Source of the DNA: Microsaccharimonas sp964523145
Lineage (GTDB): Bacteria; Patescibacteriota; Saccharimonadia; Saccharimonadales; Saccharimonadaceae
Assembly (NCBI GenBank): GCA_964523145.1
Contig: CAZFYB010000009.1
Coordinates: 1 to 18,164 of the forward strand
Reading direction: 5' to 3'
Length of the DNA: 18,164 bases
Shown: one piece after another, positions 1 through 6,569 of the stretch
Layout: each line of letters starts with the position of its first letter
Position numbering within the stretch: the stretch's first letter is position 1
Made by a program: the position numbers and the translations under genes
Notes under the pieces: model-generated
Databases searched by the model: none
Told to the model about the DNA's origin: nothing
The model's input: the letters and a program-made list of their open reading frames with translations, nothing else

Positions 1-2082
1 CTCGCCACCATAGGCTATGGTGTTTACGTTGTACCAATCGTCTTTATCTACGTAGCGGTAGAAATTTTCCGTGCTGAAGAAAACCGAATTCCATTTGTCA
101 TGAAGCTCGCCACAGTGGTTGAGCTTGTTTGGTTTGCAGGTCTGTTCGGCCTTCTAAAAAATGCGAACGGCGAAACAACTGGTGGATTTGTGGGCGAAAC
201 AGTAAACAGTGGCATGCTTCTGCTGGTTGACCCAGGTGTCGCAGCCTTCCTTTATGTATTACTTATTCTGCTCACCGCACTATTCATTATCCGTGTATCA
301 CCAATTACTATTATCAAATCAATCTGGGAAATGACCCGCCGTGATGTCAGCGAGCAAGAGCAAAACGTAAAAGTTATGCGTAACGCGGCTGCACTTGATG
401 CACCAAAAAGTAGTTCAACTATGGCTGACTTTAAGCTGAACGCTGGTGTACCAACCCTTGACGGTAACGAGCTCCCTGATAAAAAGCAATCACACCTCAA
501 CACCCTTCGTAACAGCGTGGTAAAAGATAAAGCCGCTGAAGAGCGTGCTGCGTTAGTCACTATTAATGATCCAAACTGGCAACCGCCAAGCATTGAACTA
601 CTTGAAAAGAAACAATCACCTGCCGATGCGGGTGATGTGCAGCAAAACGCTCAAATTATTAAAGATACTTTGAGTGAATTCAATATTAACGTTGAAATGG
701 AAGGTGCGAATATTGGGCCGAAAGTAACGCAGTACACCCTTCGTCCACCAAGTGGCGTAAAGCTTACAAAAATTACTCAGCTTGAAACGAACATCGCACT
801 TAACCTAGCGGCTCAAAGCTTGCGTATTGAAGCGCCAATCCCTGGTCAAAAAGCTGTTGGTATTGAAGTGCCGAACCGTAAGGCAGCTGATGTACGCCTG
901 CATTCGATTATTACCAGTAAACAGTGGACCTCGAATGCCGAGCCGCTTCCATTTGCGATTGGTAAAGACATTTCTGGACAAGCCGTAGTGGGTGAGTTGA
1001 ATAAAATGCCCCACCTTTTGATCGCTGGTCAAACTGGTTCAGGTAAGTCGGTCATGATTAATACCTTGCTTTCGAGCCTCCTGTATCACAACAGCCCAAG
1101 TGAAATGAAGTTGATTCTGGTTGACCCTAAGCAGGTGGAAATGGCGCCATACGAAGACATTCCTCACCTTATTACGCCTGTTATTACTGAACCTGAAAAG
1201 ACAATCAGCGCTTTGAAGTGGGCCGTCAACGAGATGGAGCGCCGCTACAAACTACTGGCTGAACATAAAGTACGTGACATTAAAACGTACAACGCTATGA
1301 TTCAGAACAGCCGTAAGAAAATTACTGTTCAAGACAACGAAGGCCTCGACCAAGAACATGAAAATGGGGCAATGCCATACATTGTCGTGGTGATCGATGA
1401 GTTAGCCGACCTTATGATGGTAGCGGCCCGCGATGTTGAAGCCTTGATTGTTCGCTTGGCGCAAAAAGCTCGTGCCGTTGGAGTGCACTTAGTGCTTGCA
1501 ACACAGCGTCCTTCAGTTGATGTTATTACCGGTTTGATTAAAGCCAACGTGCCAGCGCGTATTGCCTTTACGGTTGCATCACAAATTGACTCACGGACCA
1601 TCCTCGACCAGGTTGGTGCTGAAAAGCTCCTCGGCCAAGGTGACATGCTACTCTTAACACCTTCAATGAGTAAGCCAAAACGTATTCAAGGTGCTTGGGT
1701 AACCGATGAAGAAGTGATGAAAATTACCGACCACCTACGCCAGCAATCACCACCACAGTACAACGAAGAAGTTGTCAGTCAGCCAGTTACCTTAAATGGT
1801 AAAGGTGGGGTAGTAATGGACTTCAATGATGAAGGTGATGATGACATGTATCGTGACGCCGTTCGAGTAGTGGTTGAAAGTGGCAAGGCATCAGCGAGCT
1901 TACTACAACGCCGCCTACGTGTTGGTTATGCCCGTGCAGCCCGTCTAGTTGAAACGATGGAAGAACAGGGTATTATTGGCCCTGCAGACGGTGCACGGCC
2001 TCGTGACGTGCTTGTAGGGAGCATTGAAGAAGTGTTCGGTGGCGCTAACGCTACAAATGATGACGAGGAAGAGCTTGGCTAG
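1..2082 (+). CDS. ftsK: DNA translocase FtsK/SpoIIIE, 5'-truncated by the window edge
   Basis: The reading frame is open from base 1, so the gene starts upstream; the ATG at 100 is internal. FtsK is a hexameric ATPase that moves chromosomal DNA through the closing septum. The visible N-terminal part has hydrophobic segments (about 4-63, 103-165 and 220-300) matching an FtsK multi-spanning membrane domain. A charged linker follows (about 310-640). The motor has a Walker A motif GQTGSGKS at 1027-1050 and a Walker B stretch VVVIDELAD starting near 1387. The C-terminus (about 1840-2030) looks like the winged-helix gamma domain, with SLLQRRLRVGYARAARL and a closing GPADGARPRDVL typical of SpoIIIE/FtsK. 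The tail is acidic (NDDEEELG). The next gene's promoter starts just after the stop codon. Family assignment is very secure. Confidence 0.96.
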   Translation, partial: LATIGYGVYVVPIVFIYVAVEIFRAEENRIPFVMKLATVVELVWFAGLFGLLKNANGETTGGFVGETVNSGMLLLVDPGVAAFLYVLLILLTALFIIRVSPITIIKSIWEMTRRDVSEQEQNVKVMRNAAALDAPKSSSTMADFKLNAGVPTLDGNELPDKKQSHLNTLRNSVVKDKAAEERAALVTINDPNWQPPSIELLEKKQSPADAGDVQQNAQIIKDTLSEFNINVEMEGANIGPKVTQYTLRPPSGVKLTKITQLETNIALNLAAQSLRIEAPIPGQKAVGIEVPNRKAADVRLHSIITSKQWTSNAEPLPFAIGKDISGQAVVGELNKMPHLLIAGQTGSGKSVMINTLLSSLLYHNSPSEMKLILVDPKQVEMAPYEDIPHLITPVITEPEKTISALKWAVNEMERRYKLLAEHKVRDIKTYNAMIQNSRKKITVQDNEGLDQEHENGAMPYIVVVIDELADLMMVAARDVEALIVRLAQKARAVGVHLVLATQRPSVDVITGLIKANVPARIAFTVASQIDSRTILDQVGAEKLLGQGDMLLLTPSMSKPKRIQGAWVTDEEVMKITDHLRQQSPPQYNEEVVSQPVTLNGKGGVVMDFNDEGDDDMYRDAVRVVVESGKASASLLQRRLRVGYARAARLVETMEEQGIIGPADGARPRDVLVGSIEEVFGGANATNDDEEELG

Positions 2083-2099
2083 AATAACGCTCCGTTAAT

Positions 2100-2108
2100 T
2101 GCTACAAT
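2100..2108 (+). promoter_or_regulatory. Extended -10 promoter of the first pilin gene
   Basis: TACAAT at 2103-2108 is preceded by TGC (2100-2102), an extended -10. I see no good -35 hexamer at 17 nt. Exactly 7 nt separate it from the ATG at 2116, so transcription would start at or next to the start codon. The same 7-nt spacing is found at the other two pilin genes. Confidence 0.6.
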
Positions 2109-2115
2109 GGCTGTA

Positions 2116-2598
2116 ATGCAGTGGGCACAAAATAGACAACGCGGGTTTACGATAGTCGAGCTTTTGATTGTGGTGGTGGTGATCGCCATCTTGGCGGCTA
2201 TTACTATCGTGGCGTACAACGGCATCCAAAATCGCACACACGACACTACGGTTCAGGCCGACCTTGCCAATAACGGTAAGATCATCATGAACTCTGCTGC
2301 CGTGTCAGGTATATATCCTACGACATCAGTTACTTTAGGATTGAAAGTTTCCGGCGGGTCTTACTTAACCTCTCGAAATAACTTTTACATTTGTCTTAAC
2401 CCAACAACGAAACGTTTTGCGTTATCGGCTATTTCTAGATCCGGTAAGACATATCAGAATGTTGACGGAACTATTTCTCAGAGTGCGTTTCAGCTTTGGG
2501 GAGCAGATACTTGCGATCTTATCGGAGGCGGTAACTTAAATGCGGCCTATGATCAAGCTGGTGGCAGTGGCTGGCAGTCGTGGATAAGTGCGTCATAA
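2116..2598 (+). CDS. Type IV pilin (prepilin), 160 aa
   Basis: This is a class III-signal prepilin. The short basic leader MQWAQNRQRG precedes FTIVELLIVVVVIAILA. Prepilin peptidase should cut after the Gly, leaving Phe at +1 and the conserved Glu at +5. The hydrophobic helix continues into ITIVAYNGIQ. The remaining roughly 120 residues form a small Gly/Ser/Thr-rich globular head with two cysteines (YICLN and DTCDL) that could form one disulfide. I chose the ATG at 2116 over the in-frame ATG at 2107 because all three pilins here begin MQWA and the 2107 ATG overlaps the -10 box. No Shine-Dalgarno is present. The head matches no named pilin I recognise, so major or minor status is open. Confidence 0.88.
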   Translation: MQWAQNRQRGFTIVELLIVVVVIAILAAITIVAYNGIQNRTHDTTVQADLANNGKIIMNSAAVSGIYPTTSVTLGLKVSGGSYLTSRNNFYICLNPTTKRFALSAISRSGKTYQNVDGTISQSAFQLWGADTCDLIGGGNLNAAYDQAGGSGWQSWISAS

Positions 2599-2616
2599 AA
2601 ATTACTGTTCAATTTC

Positions 2617-2642
2617 ATGACAATCTCATAACTCCTTGTCAT
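2617..2642. repeat. Short inverted repeat between pilin and rpsF
   Basis: ATGACAA (2617-2623) and TTGTCAT (2636-2642) can form a 7-bp stem with a 12-nt loop. No T-tract follows, so it is at best a weak terminator for the pilin, or chance. Confidence 0.25.
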
Positions 2643-2659
2643 ACTAAGAGGTGAGCTAC

Positions 2660-2688
2660 TTGCGAAGTGGCGCCAACTAAGGTATAAT
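2660..2688 (+). promoter_or_regulatory. Sigma70-like promoter of the rpsF operon
   Basis: TTGCGA (2660-2665) and TATAAT (2683-2688) are separated by 17 nt. This is the best consensus promoter in the window. Transcription should start near 2695, giving a leader of about 65 nt before rpsF. The -10 sits in a 13-nt palindrome, AGGTATAATACCT (2680-2692), and an 8-nt palindrome TGGCGCCA (2668-2675) lies in the spacer. Either could be an operator, but no regulator is visible. Confidence 0.8.
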
Positions 2689-2707
2689 ACCTCTGTTATT
2701 AACTCAA

Positions 2708-2743
2708 GCTTATAGTAACGTATAAGCATCCGGTTCGCCGGAT
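2708..2743 (+). promoter_or_regulatory. Two-hairpin 5' leader of rpsF, candidate S6:S18 autoregulatory element
   Basis: Two perfect stem-loops lie back to back. GCTTATA (2708-2714) pairs with TATAAGC (2721-2727). ATCCGG (2728-2733) pairs with CCGGAT (2738-2743) around a TTCG loop. They sit between the predicted start site and the AGGAG ribosome-binding site at 2750-2754. In several bacteria the S6:S18 protein complex binds a CCG-containing structure in the rpsF mRNA leader. The position, the cotranscribed rpsR and the CCG bases fit that idea, but I could not match the published consensus. Confidence 0.4.
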
Positions 2744-2759
2744 CCCAAAAGGAGAAATT

Positions 2760-3113
2760 GTGAAGGAATACGAACTAACTGTTCTCATTCACCCAGATCT
2801 CGAAGCAGATCTCGAAACGCCACTTACAAAAGTGCGCGATATCATTAAAAACGCTGGCGGTACTATTGTCCGCGAAGACAATTGGGGCAAAAAGAAATTA
2901 GCGTACCCAATTAACCGCGAAGATTTCGCAGTGTATGTCTACATGGATGTTGAACTTCCATCAGATGCACCGCTGAAAATTAGCAATACATTTAACATTA
3001 CCGAAGAAGTTATTCGTTACCTCCTTGTGAAGGTAGACGAAAAAGCCCGCCGCGTACTTGCCGAGCAAGCAAAGCGAGCTGAAACTTCTGAAGAATCTAA
3101 AGAAGAGGAATAG
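2760..3113 (+). CDS. rpsF: 30S ribosomal protein bS6
   Basis: bS6 binds bS18 and the central domain of 16S rRNA in the small subunit platform. The N-terminus MKEYELTVLIHPDLE and the WGKKKLAYPINRE(D)FAVYVYMDVE core are characteristic. The 117-aa product has an acidic, Lys/Glu-rich tail after about residue 100. The start is GTG at 2760, set by AGGAG at 2750-2754 with a 5-nt spacer. ssb follows after 5 nt. It is the first gene of a six-gene operon that continues through tlyA. Confidence 0.96.
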   Translation: MKEYELTVLIHPDLEADLETPLTKVRDIIKNAGGTIVREDNWGKKKLAYPINREDFAVYVYMDVELPSDAPLKISNTFNITEEVIRYLLVKVDEKARRVLAEQAKRAETSEESKEEE

Positions 3114-3118
3114 GGAAT

Positions 3119-3565
3119 ATGGCCAAAAGCATCAACCAAGTAATCCTAATGGGGCGCCTTACACGCGATCCTGAACAACGTACCACCACCACTGGTAAAA
3201 CAATCGCAAGCTTTAGTATTGCAGTCGACCGTGGCGGTCAAGACGATGCAGCTGACTTCTTTGAAGTAACTGCATGGGAAAAACTTGGTGAGCTGGTCAT
3301 CCAATACCTCGCCAAAGGTCGCCGTGTGCTAGTTCAAGGGCGTTTACGTCAAGACAGCTGGGACGACAAAGAAACTGGCAAAAAGCGCTCACGCGTTGAA
3401 GTAGTGGCAACCGATGTGACCTTCCTTGATGGTCCAAACGGTGACAGCCCAGCTGGTAATAGCGGTGCAGCAAGCTCTGCGAGCGCCCCAAAGAGCAATT
3501 CGAAAGATGTCGTTATTGAAGACATCGATGACAAACCAATTGATTTAAGTGAAATTCCATTCTAG
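3119..3565 (+). CDS. ssb: Single-stranded DNA-binding protein
   Basis: SSB coats single-stranded DNA in replication and repair. The OB fold covers about residues 1-105 (start MAKSINQVILMGRLTRDPE; FFEVTAWEKLGELVIQYLAKGRRVLVQGRL in the middle). A Gly/Ser/Ala-rich linker follows, then an acidic tail ending in SEIPF. The tip that binds partner proteins is usually DDDIPF; here the acidic residues sit a little further in (EDIDDKPIDLSEIPF), but the terminal IPF is kept. Length is 148 aa, normal for the family. AGGAATAGGG before the ATG overlaps the end of rpsF. Confidence 0.96.
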   Translation: MAKSINQVILMGRLTRDPEQRTTTTGKTIASFSIAVDRGGQDDAADFFEVTAWEKLGELVIQYLAKGRRVLVQGRLRQDSWDDKETGKKRSRVEVVATDVTFLDGPNGDSPAGNSGAASSASAPKSNSKDVVIEDIDDKPIDLSEIPF

Positions 3566-3577
3566 GAGAATAAGAAC

Positions 3578-3778
3578 ATGGCAAAACGTATGAAGAAAGA
3601 TACACCTGCGTACTTCGACTACAAAGATGTAAAAACATTGCAACGATTTATTAATATTTACGGGCAAATTGAACCTATTGGTAAAACTGGTTTGAGCGCA
3701 AAGCAACAGCGTCAACTCGCCGGTGCTATTAAGCGTGCTCGTCACCTCGCGTTACTACCTTTCGTAGCACAAGGATAA
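3578..3778 (+). CDS. rpsR: 30S ribosomal protein bS18
   Basis: bS18 pairs with bS6 on the 30S platform. The 66-aa sequence has the usual YFDYKDVKTLQRFI segment, the GKTGLSAKQQRQLAGAIKRARHLALLPF core and a basic start, MAKRMKKD. TAGGAG at 3563-3568 overlaps the ssb stop codon and provides the ribosome-binding site. In many bacteria rplI (bL9) follows rpsR; here the next gene is efp, six bases later, and no rplI is present in the window. Confidence 0.96.
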   Translation: MAKRMKKDTPAYFDYKDVKTLQRFINIYGQIEPIGKTGLSAKQQRQLAGAIKRARHLALLPFVAQG

Positions 3779-3784
3779 TCCGGC

Positions 3785-4351
3785 ATGGCTTACTACCAGC
3801 CAACCGACCTTAAAAAAGGTGTTGTCGTTCAAATTGACGGCAAGCCTTTTCGGGTTACCGATTATAACCAAAAGGTGATGGGGCGCGGTGGAAGCATTGT
3901 TAACCTGAAGCTGAAGAACCTGATTGATGGCAGCGTAATTCCTAAAACCTTTAAAGGTCAGGAACGGGTAGAGTCAGCGGAAGTAAGCAACCAAACGGTT
4001 CAGTACCTCTATAAAGATGCTGATAACTTTTACTTTATGGACCCTGAAAGTTTCGAGCAATTCCAGCTCGCTAAAGGTATCGTTGAAGAAGCTGCGCCTT
4101 ACCTAAAGGAAGGCGACTCGCTGACTTTGCAATCATTTGATGGTCGCATTATCAACGTTGAGTTACCAAAAAACGTATATCTTGAAGTTACCTACTCAGA
4201 AGATGTAGTGAAGGGCGACACTACCAGTAGCGTATTAAAAGATGCAACCCTCGAAACCGGCGCTATAGTAAAGGTACCGGCATTCATCAAAGTGGGTGAC
4301 GTTATTTCTGTCGATACCTCAACCGGTGAGTACCGCGAACGGAAGAAGTAG
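3785..4351 (+). CDS. efp: Elongation factor P, with Arg at the modification site
   Basis: EF-P enters the ribosome and rescues stalling at polyproline stretches. The 188-aa length and three-domain layout are normal: a KOW-like N domain (1-65), then two OB-like domains ending in VISVDTSTGEYRERKK. Counting residues against Escherichia coli EF-P, the tip of the domain I loop reads VMGRGGS, with Arg34 at the position of the lysine modified in E. coli. An Arg at the loop tip is known in EarP-dependent EF-P (Arg32 in Pseudomonas and Neisseria numbering), but no EarP-like gene lies in this window. The gene starts 6 nt after rpsR and is followed 3 nt later by the 2H protein gene. Confidence 0.95.
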   Translation: MAYYQPTDLKKGVVVQIDGKPFRVTDYNQKVMGRGGSIVNLKLKNLIDGSVIPKTFKGQERVESAEVSNQTVQYLYKDADNFYFMDPESFEQFQLAKGIVEEAAPYLKEGDSLTLQSFDGRIINVELPKNVYLEVTYSEDVVKGDTTSSVLKDATLETGAIVKVPAFIKVGDVISVDTSTGEYRERKK

Positions 4352-4354
4352 CCT

Positions 4355-4843
4355 ATGAGCGCCACTGAACAACTGATGGTGGTGGCGCCGCTCAAAAGCC
4401 TTGAAGTGGGTCAAGAATTTATCTCAATCCCCCCGCACATGACCGTTTTTCCATGGTTTGAATTAGACGAGGGAAAGTGGTCATTATTTGAAGGTGATAT
4501 GGACGACCTTATGGAAGAAACCAGGGCTCCACTGATTACCGGTGGGAGCGAAGTACATTATGGGCCAGAAAACAACTTAAAAGCCCGAAGGCTCGATGCT
4601 ATCCCTTCGACATTTAACGCAATTTCGGGATTTGATGTGCATGCTGGTGTATATCGCTCGGTGCATCAGCTGGGCAGTAATTATGATGATACTTATGCCG
4701 GCCTTCGATGGAGCCCGCATGTAAGTGGCAATGATTTAAGCGAAGGTGTTTCGGTACAGATTGAACAGCTTGCTGTTATTAAAAAGCTTGAACAGCGCAC
4801 CAAGCTCGTAAAAGCAGTCTTTAAGTGGGTGAACCATGGGTAA
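4355..4843 (+). CDS. 2H phosphoesterase / 2'-5' RNA ligase-like protein
   Basis: The 162-aa protein carries two short His-x-Ser/Thr motifs: HMT at residues 28-30 (context PPHMTVFPWF) and HVS at 122-124 (context RWSPHVSGND). Paired HxS/T motifs are the hallmark of the 2H phosphoesterase fold, which includes RNA ligase T (2'-5') and cyclic phosphodiesterases acting on RNA ends. A strand near the C-terminus (VQIEQLAVIKKLE) also fits. The substrate cannot be read from sequence. It starts 3 nt after efp and overlaps tlyA by 8 nt, so it is translated within a translation and ribosome operon, which favours an RNA substrate. Superfamily call is fairly secure; function is inferred. Confidence 0.72.
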   Translation: MSATEQLMVVAPLKSLEVGQEFISIPPHMTVFPWFELDEGKWSLFEGDMDDLMEETRAPLITGGSEVHYGPENNLKARRLDAIPSTFNAISGFDVHAGVYRSVHQLGSNYDDTYAGLRWSPHVSGNDLSEGVSVQIEQLAVIKKLEQRTKLVKAVFKWVNHG

Positions 4844-5582
4844 GCAGCGACTCGATGCGTATGTAACGGCCCAAGGCCTTACTCCCACCCGATCACAGGC
4901 CGAGAGTGTTATTAAGCTTGGCGAAGTGACGGTGAACGGCCAAGTTATTACCAAGCCAGGGTATTTTGTACCAGAAAACGCCGAAGTAAAAATGGTACAA
5001 ATGGAACGCTACGTTAGTAGGGCAGGGTTAAAGTTAGCAAGCGTTGCGCAGCTTTTAGGCCTCGATTTTAGGGGTGCAATTGTACTCGATGTTGGCAGCA
5101 GTACTGGTGGATTTACCGATTATGCACTGAAGCACAGGGCGGAAAAAGTGTATGCAGTTGATGTTGGCACGGAGCAGTTACACCCTTCACTGCGCGAAAA
5201 CCCAGCGATTGAGCTGCACGAAAAAACCGATATTCGTGATTTTACGATTTCTGCTAAGCCAGGCCGCGAGCCAATTATGCCCGATATTATTGTTATTGAC
5301 GTCTCGTTTATTAGCCTTCGCGAAATTCTTCCGCATATTGCCCGAAAACTCTCTAAGCCCGGTACTCAAATAGTTGCTATGGTAAAACCGCAATTCGAAG
5401 CTGGCCGGAACCAAACCAATAAAGGAGTGATCAAAAATGATTCTATGCGCCGGCAGATCTTAAAAGATTTTGAGATATGGGCTAAAGACTATTTTGTGAT
5501 TGTTGATAAGCGAGATAGCGATGTTGCCGGTGCCAAAGGTAACCAAGAACGATTTTACCTATTGAGGACCGTAAGAATATAG
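4836..5582 (+). CDS. tlyA: TlyA-family rRNA 2'-O-methyltransferase (hemolysin A family)
   Basis: TlyA enzymes methylate ribose 2'-OH groups on 16S and/or 23S rRNA using S-adenosylmethionine; some relatives were named hemolysins. An S4 RNA-binding domain occupies residues 1-60 (RLDAYVTAQGLTPTRSQA). The Rossmann methyltransferase domain has motif I LDVGSSTGGF at 84-93. A K-D-K-E tetrad of this family can be placed at Lys66, Asp155, Lys184 and Glu238. Length is 248 aa, normal. The ATG lies inside the upstream 2H gene (8-nt overlap), suggesting translational coupling. The last 24 bp overlap the convergent LamG-pilin gene on the other strand. Confidence 0.92.
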   Translation: MGKQRLDAYVTAQGLTPTRSQAESVIKLGEVTVNGQVITKPGYFVPENAEVKMVQMERYVSRAGLKLASVAQLLGLDFRGAIVLDVGSSTGGFTDYALKHRAEKVYAVDVGTEQLHPSLRENPAIELHEKTDIRDFTISAKPGREPIMPDIIVIDVSFISLREILPHIARKLSKPGTQIVAMVKPQFEAGRNQTNKGVIKNDSMRRQILKDFEIWAKDYFVIVDKRDSDVAGAKGNQERFYLLRTVRI

Positions 5583-6527
5583 CTCGCTTACTTCAGCTGC
5601 GTTAAGTGCTTTTGAATAAACTCTTACGTCATCGATTTGACCGTGCCAATATTCTAAACCATTGAGTTGCCTACCGACATAGGCTAAATTGCGTACAAGA
5701 TTCCAATTCCAGTTAGCAGAGGCTACGGATATACCATTTTTGTAAATCGTACCAGTCGTGCCGTTAAAAGTTGCGCATATATGATGCCATTCACCAATTA
5801 CCCAAAAGTTTGAATGAATTATATTTGAACCGCCGAAACCACCAGTTACGCCGGTGTTAGAGTTGTTCATGCGGCCAATAAACATCCCGGACATCGAAGT
5901 TGTCGAACCGTATGAAAAGATCATTCCAAAAGTAGTATTTGTAGATTGTAGGTTTGACCAACTGCACATGGTTCGCGCAGACGTTCCATTTGGTAGTTGT
6001 GATGGATTGCCTAAATCAACGTAGCTTGTAGTCCCGTTAAAATTAGCCGCCTTGTTAGGCAATCCTGTTGAATCTGAAGTATAAGAAACAGCGATAGGGG
6101 TAGATGTTGTATTATGACCACTGACTTCATTTGACGAATTGTTGAATGGTAACCAAAGCACAAGATTATCGCATGTACCTGGTGTCGGAGTAGTATTGGC
6201 AGAGGTGATAAAGTAGCTCTTGCCGTCAAAATTTTTAATCAGGCAGTACCCCTCACTACTGGTCGCAATTCTATTATAGGTAAAATTACTTGTGCCCAAG
6301 CTGGTTGGTAAGCTTGAAGGGTACTGGCTATTAGAGCTGCTTGTTCGTTCTACTTCAAGCAGTCGAGAAGCCTGTGAAAATTCGCTTGCGATGCGAGATG
6401 ACTTTGCTTGGTTCTGGATACCGCTATAGGCAACAATTGTAATAGCCGCAAGAATTGCTATTACAACGACTACGATGAGTAGTTCAACGATCGTAAATCC
6501 AAACCCTTTTTGTTTTGCCCACTGCAT
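5559..6527 (-). CDS. Pilin fused to a LamG-like (concanavalin A-like) domain, 322 aa
   Basis: The leader MQWAKQKGFG is followed by FTIVELLIVVVVIAILA, a textbook class III prepilin signal with Glu at +5. A short pilin stalk (about 40-115) leads into a region from about residue 121 to 318 that resembles laminin G/concanavalin A-like lectin folds: NLVLWLPFNN at its start, AANFNGTTSYVDLG, WHHICATFNGTTGTIYKNG, and GQIDDVRVYSKALNAAEVSELY at the end. Such domains bind sugars or proteins, so this could be a pilus-tip or minor adhesin pilin; ligand unknown. The start is ATG at 6527; an upstream in-frame TTG at 6563 is part of the -35 box. The 3' end overlaps tlyA by 24 bp on the opposite strand. No terminator is visible between them. 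Confidence 0.87.
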   Translation of the reverse strand: MQWAKQKGFGFTIVELLIVVVVIAILAAITIVAYSGIQNQAKSSRIASEFSQASRLLEVERTSSSNSQYPSSLPTSLGTSNFTYNRIATSSEGYCLIKNFDGKSYFITSANTTPTPGTCDNLVLWLPFNNSSNEVSGHNTTSTPIAVSYTSDSTGLPNKAANFNGTTSYVDLGNPSQLPNGTSARTMCSWSNLQSTNTTFGMIFSYGSTTSMSGMFIGRMNNSNTGVTGGFGGSNIIHSNFWVIGEWHHICATFNGTTGTIYKNGISVASANWNWNLVRNLAYVGRQLNGLEYWHGQIDDVRVYSKALNAAEVSELYSYGPQ

Positions 6528-6534
6528 TGCCCTC

Positions 6535-6563
6535 AGTGTAGCAAACCAGAGTAGGGCGAGCAA
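6535..6563 (-). promoter_or_regulatory. Promoter of the LamG-pilin gene
   Basis: Read on the minus strand, TTGCTC (6563-6558), a 17-nt spacer and TACACT (6540-6535) form a good sigma70-like promoter, with a TGC extension before the -10. The ATG at 6527 is 7 nt past the -10, predicting a leaderless mRNA. The promoter fills the gap after the ychF stop codon. Confidence 0.72.
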
Positions 6564-6569
6564 GGGAGG

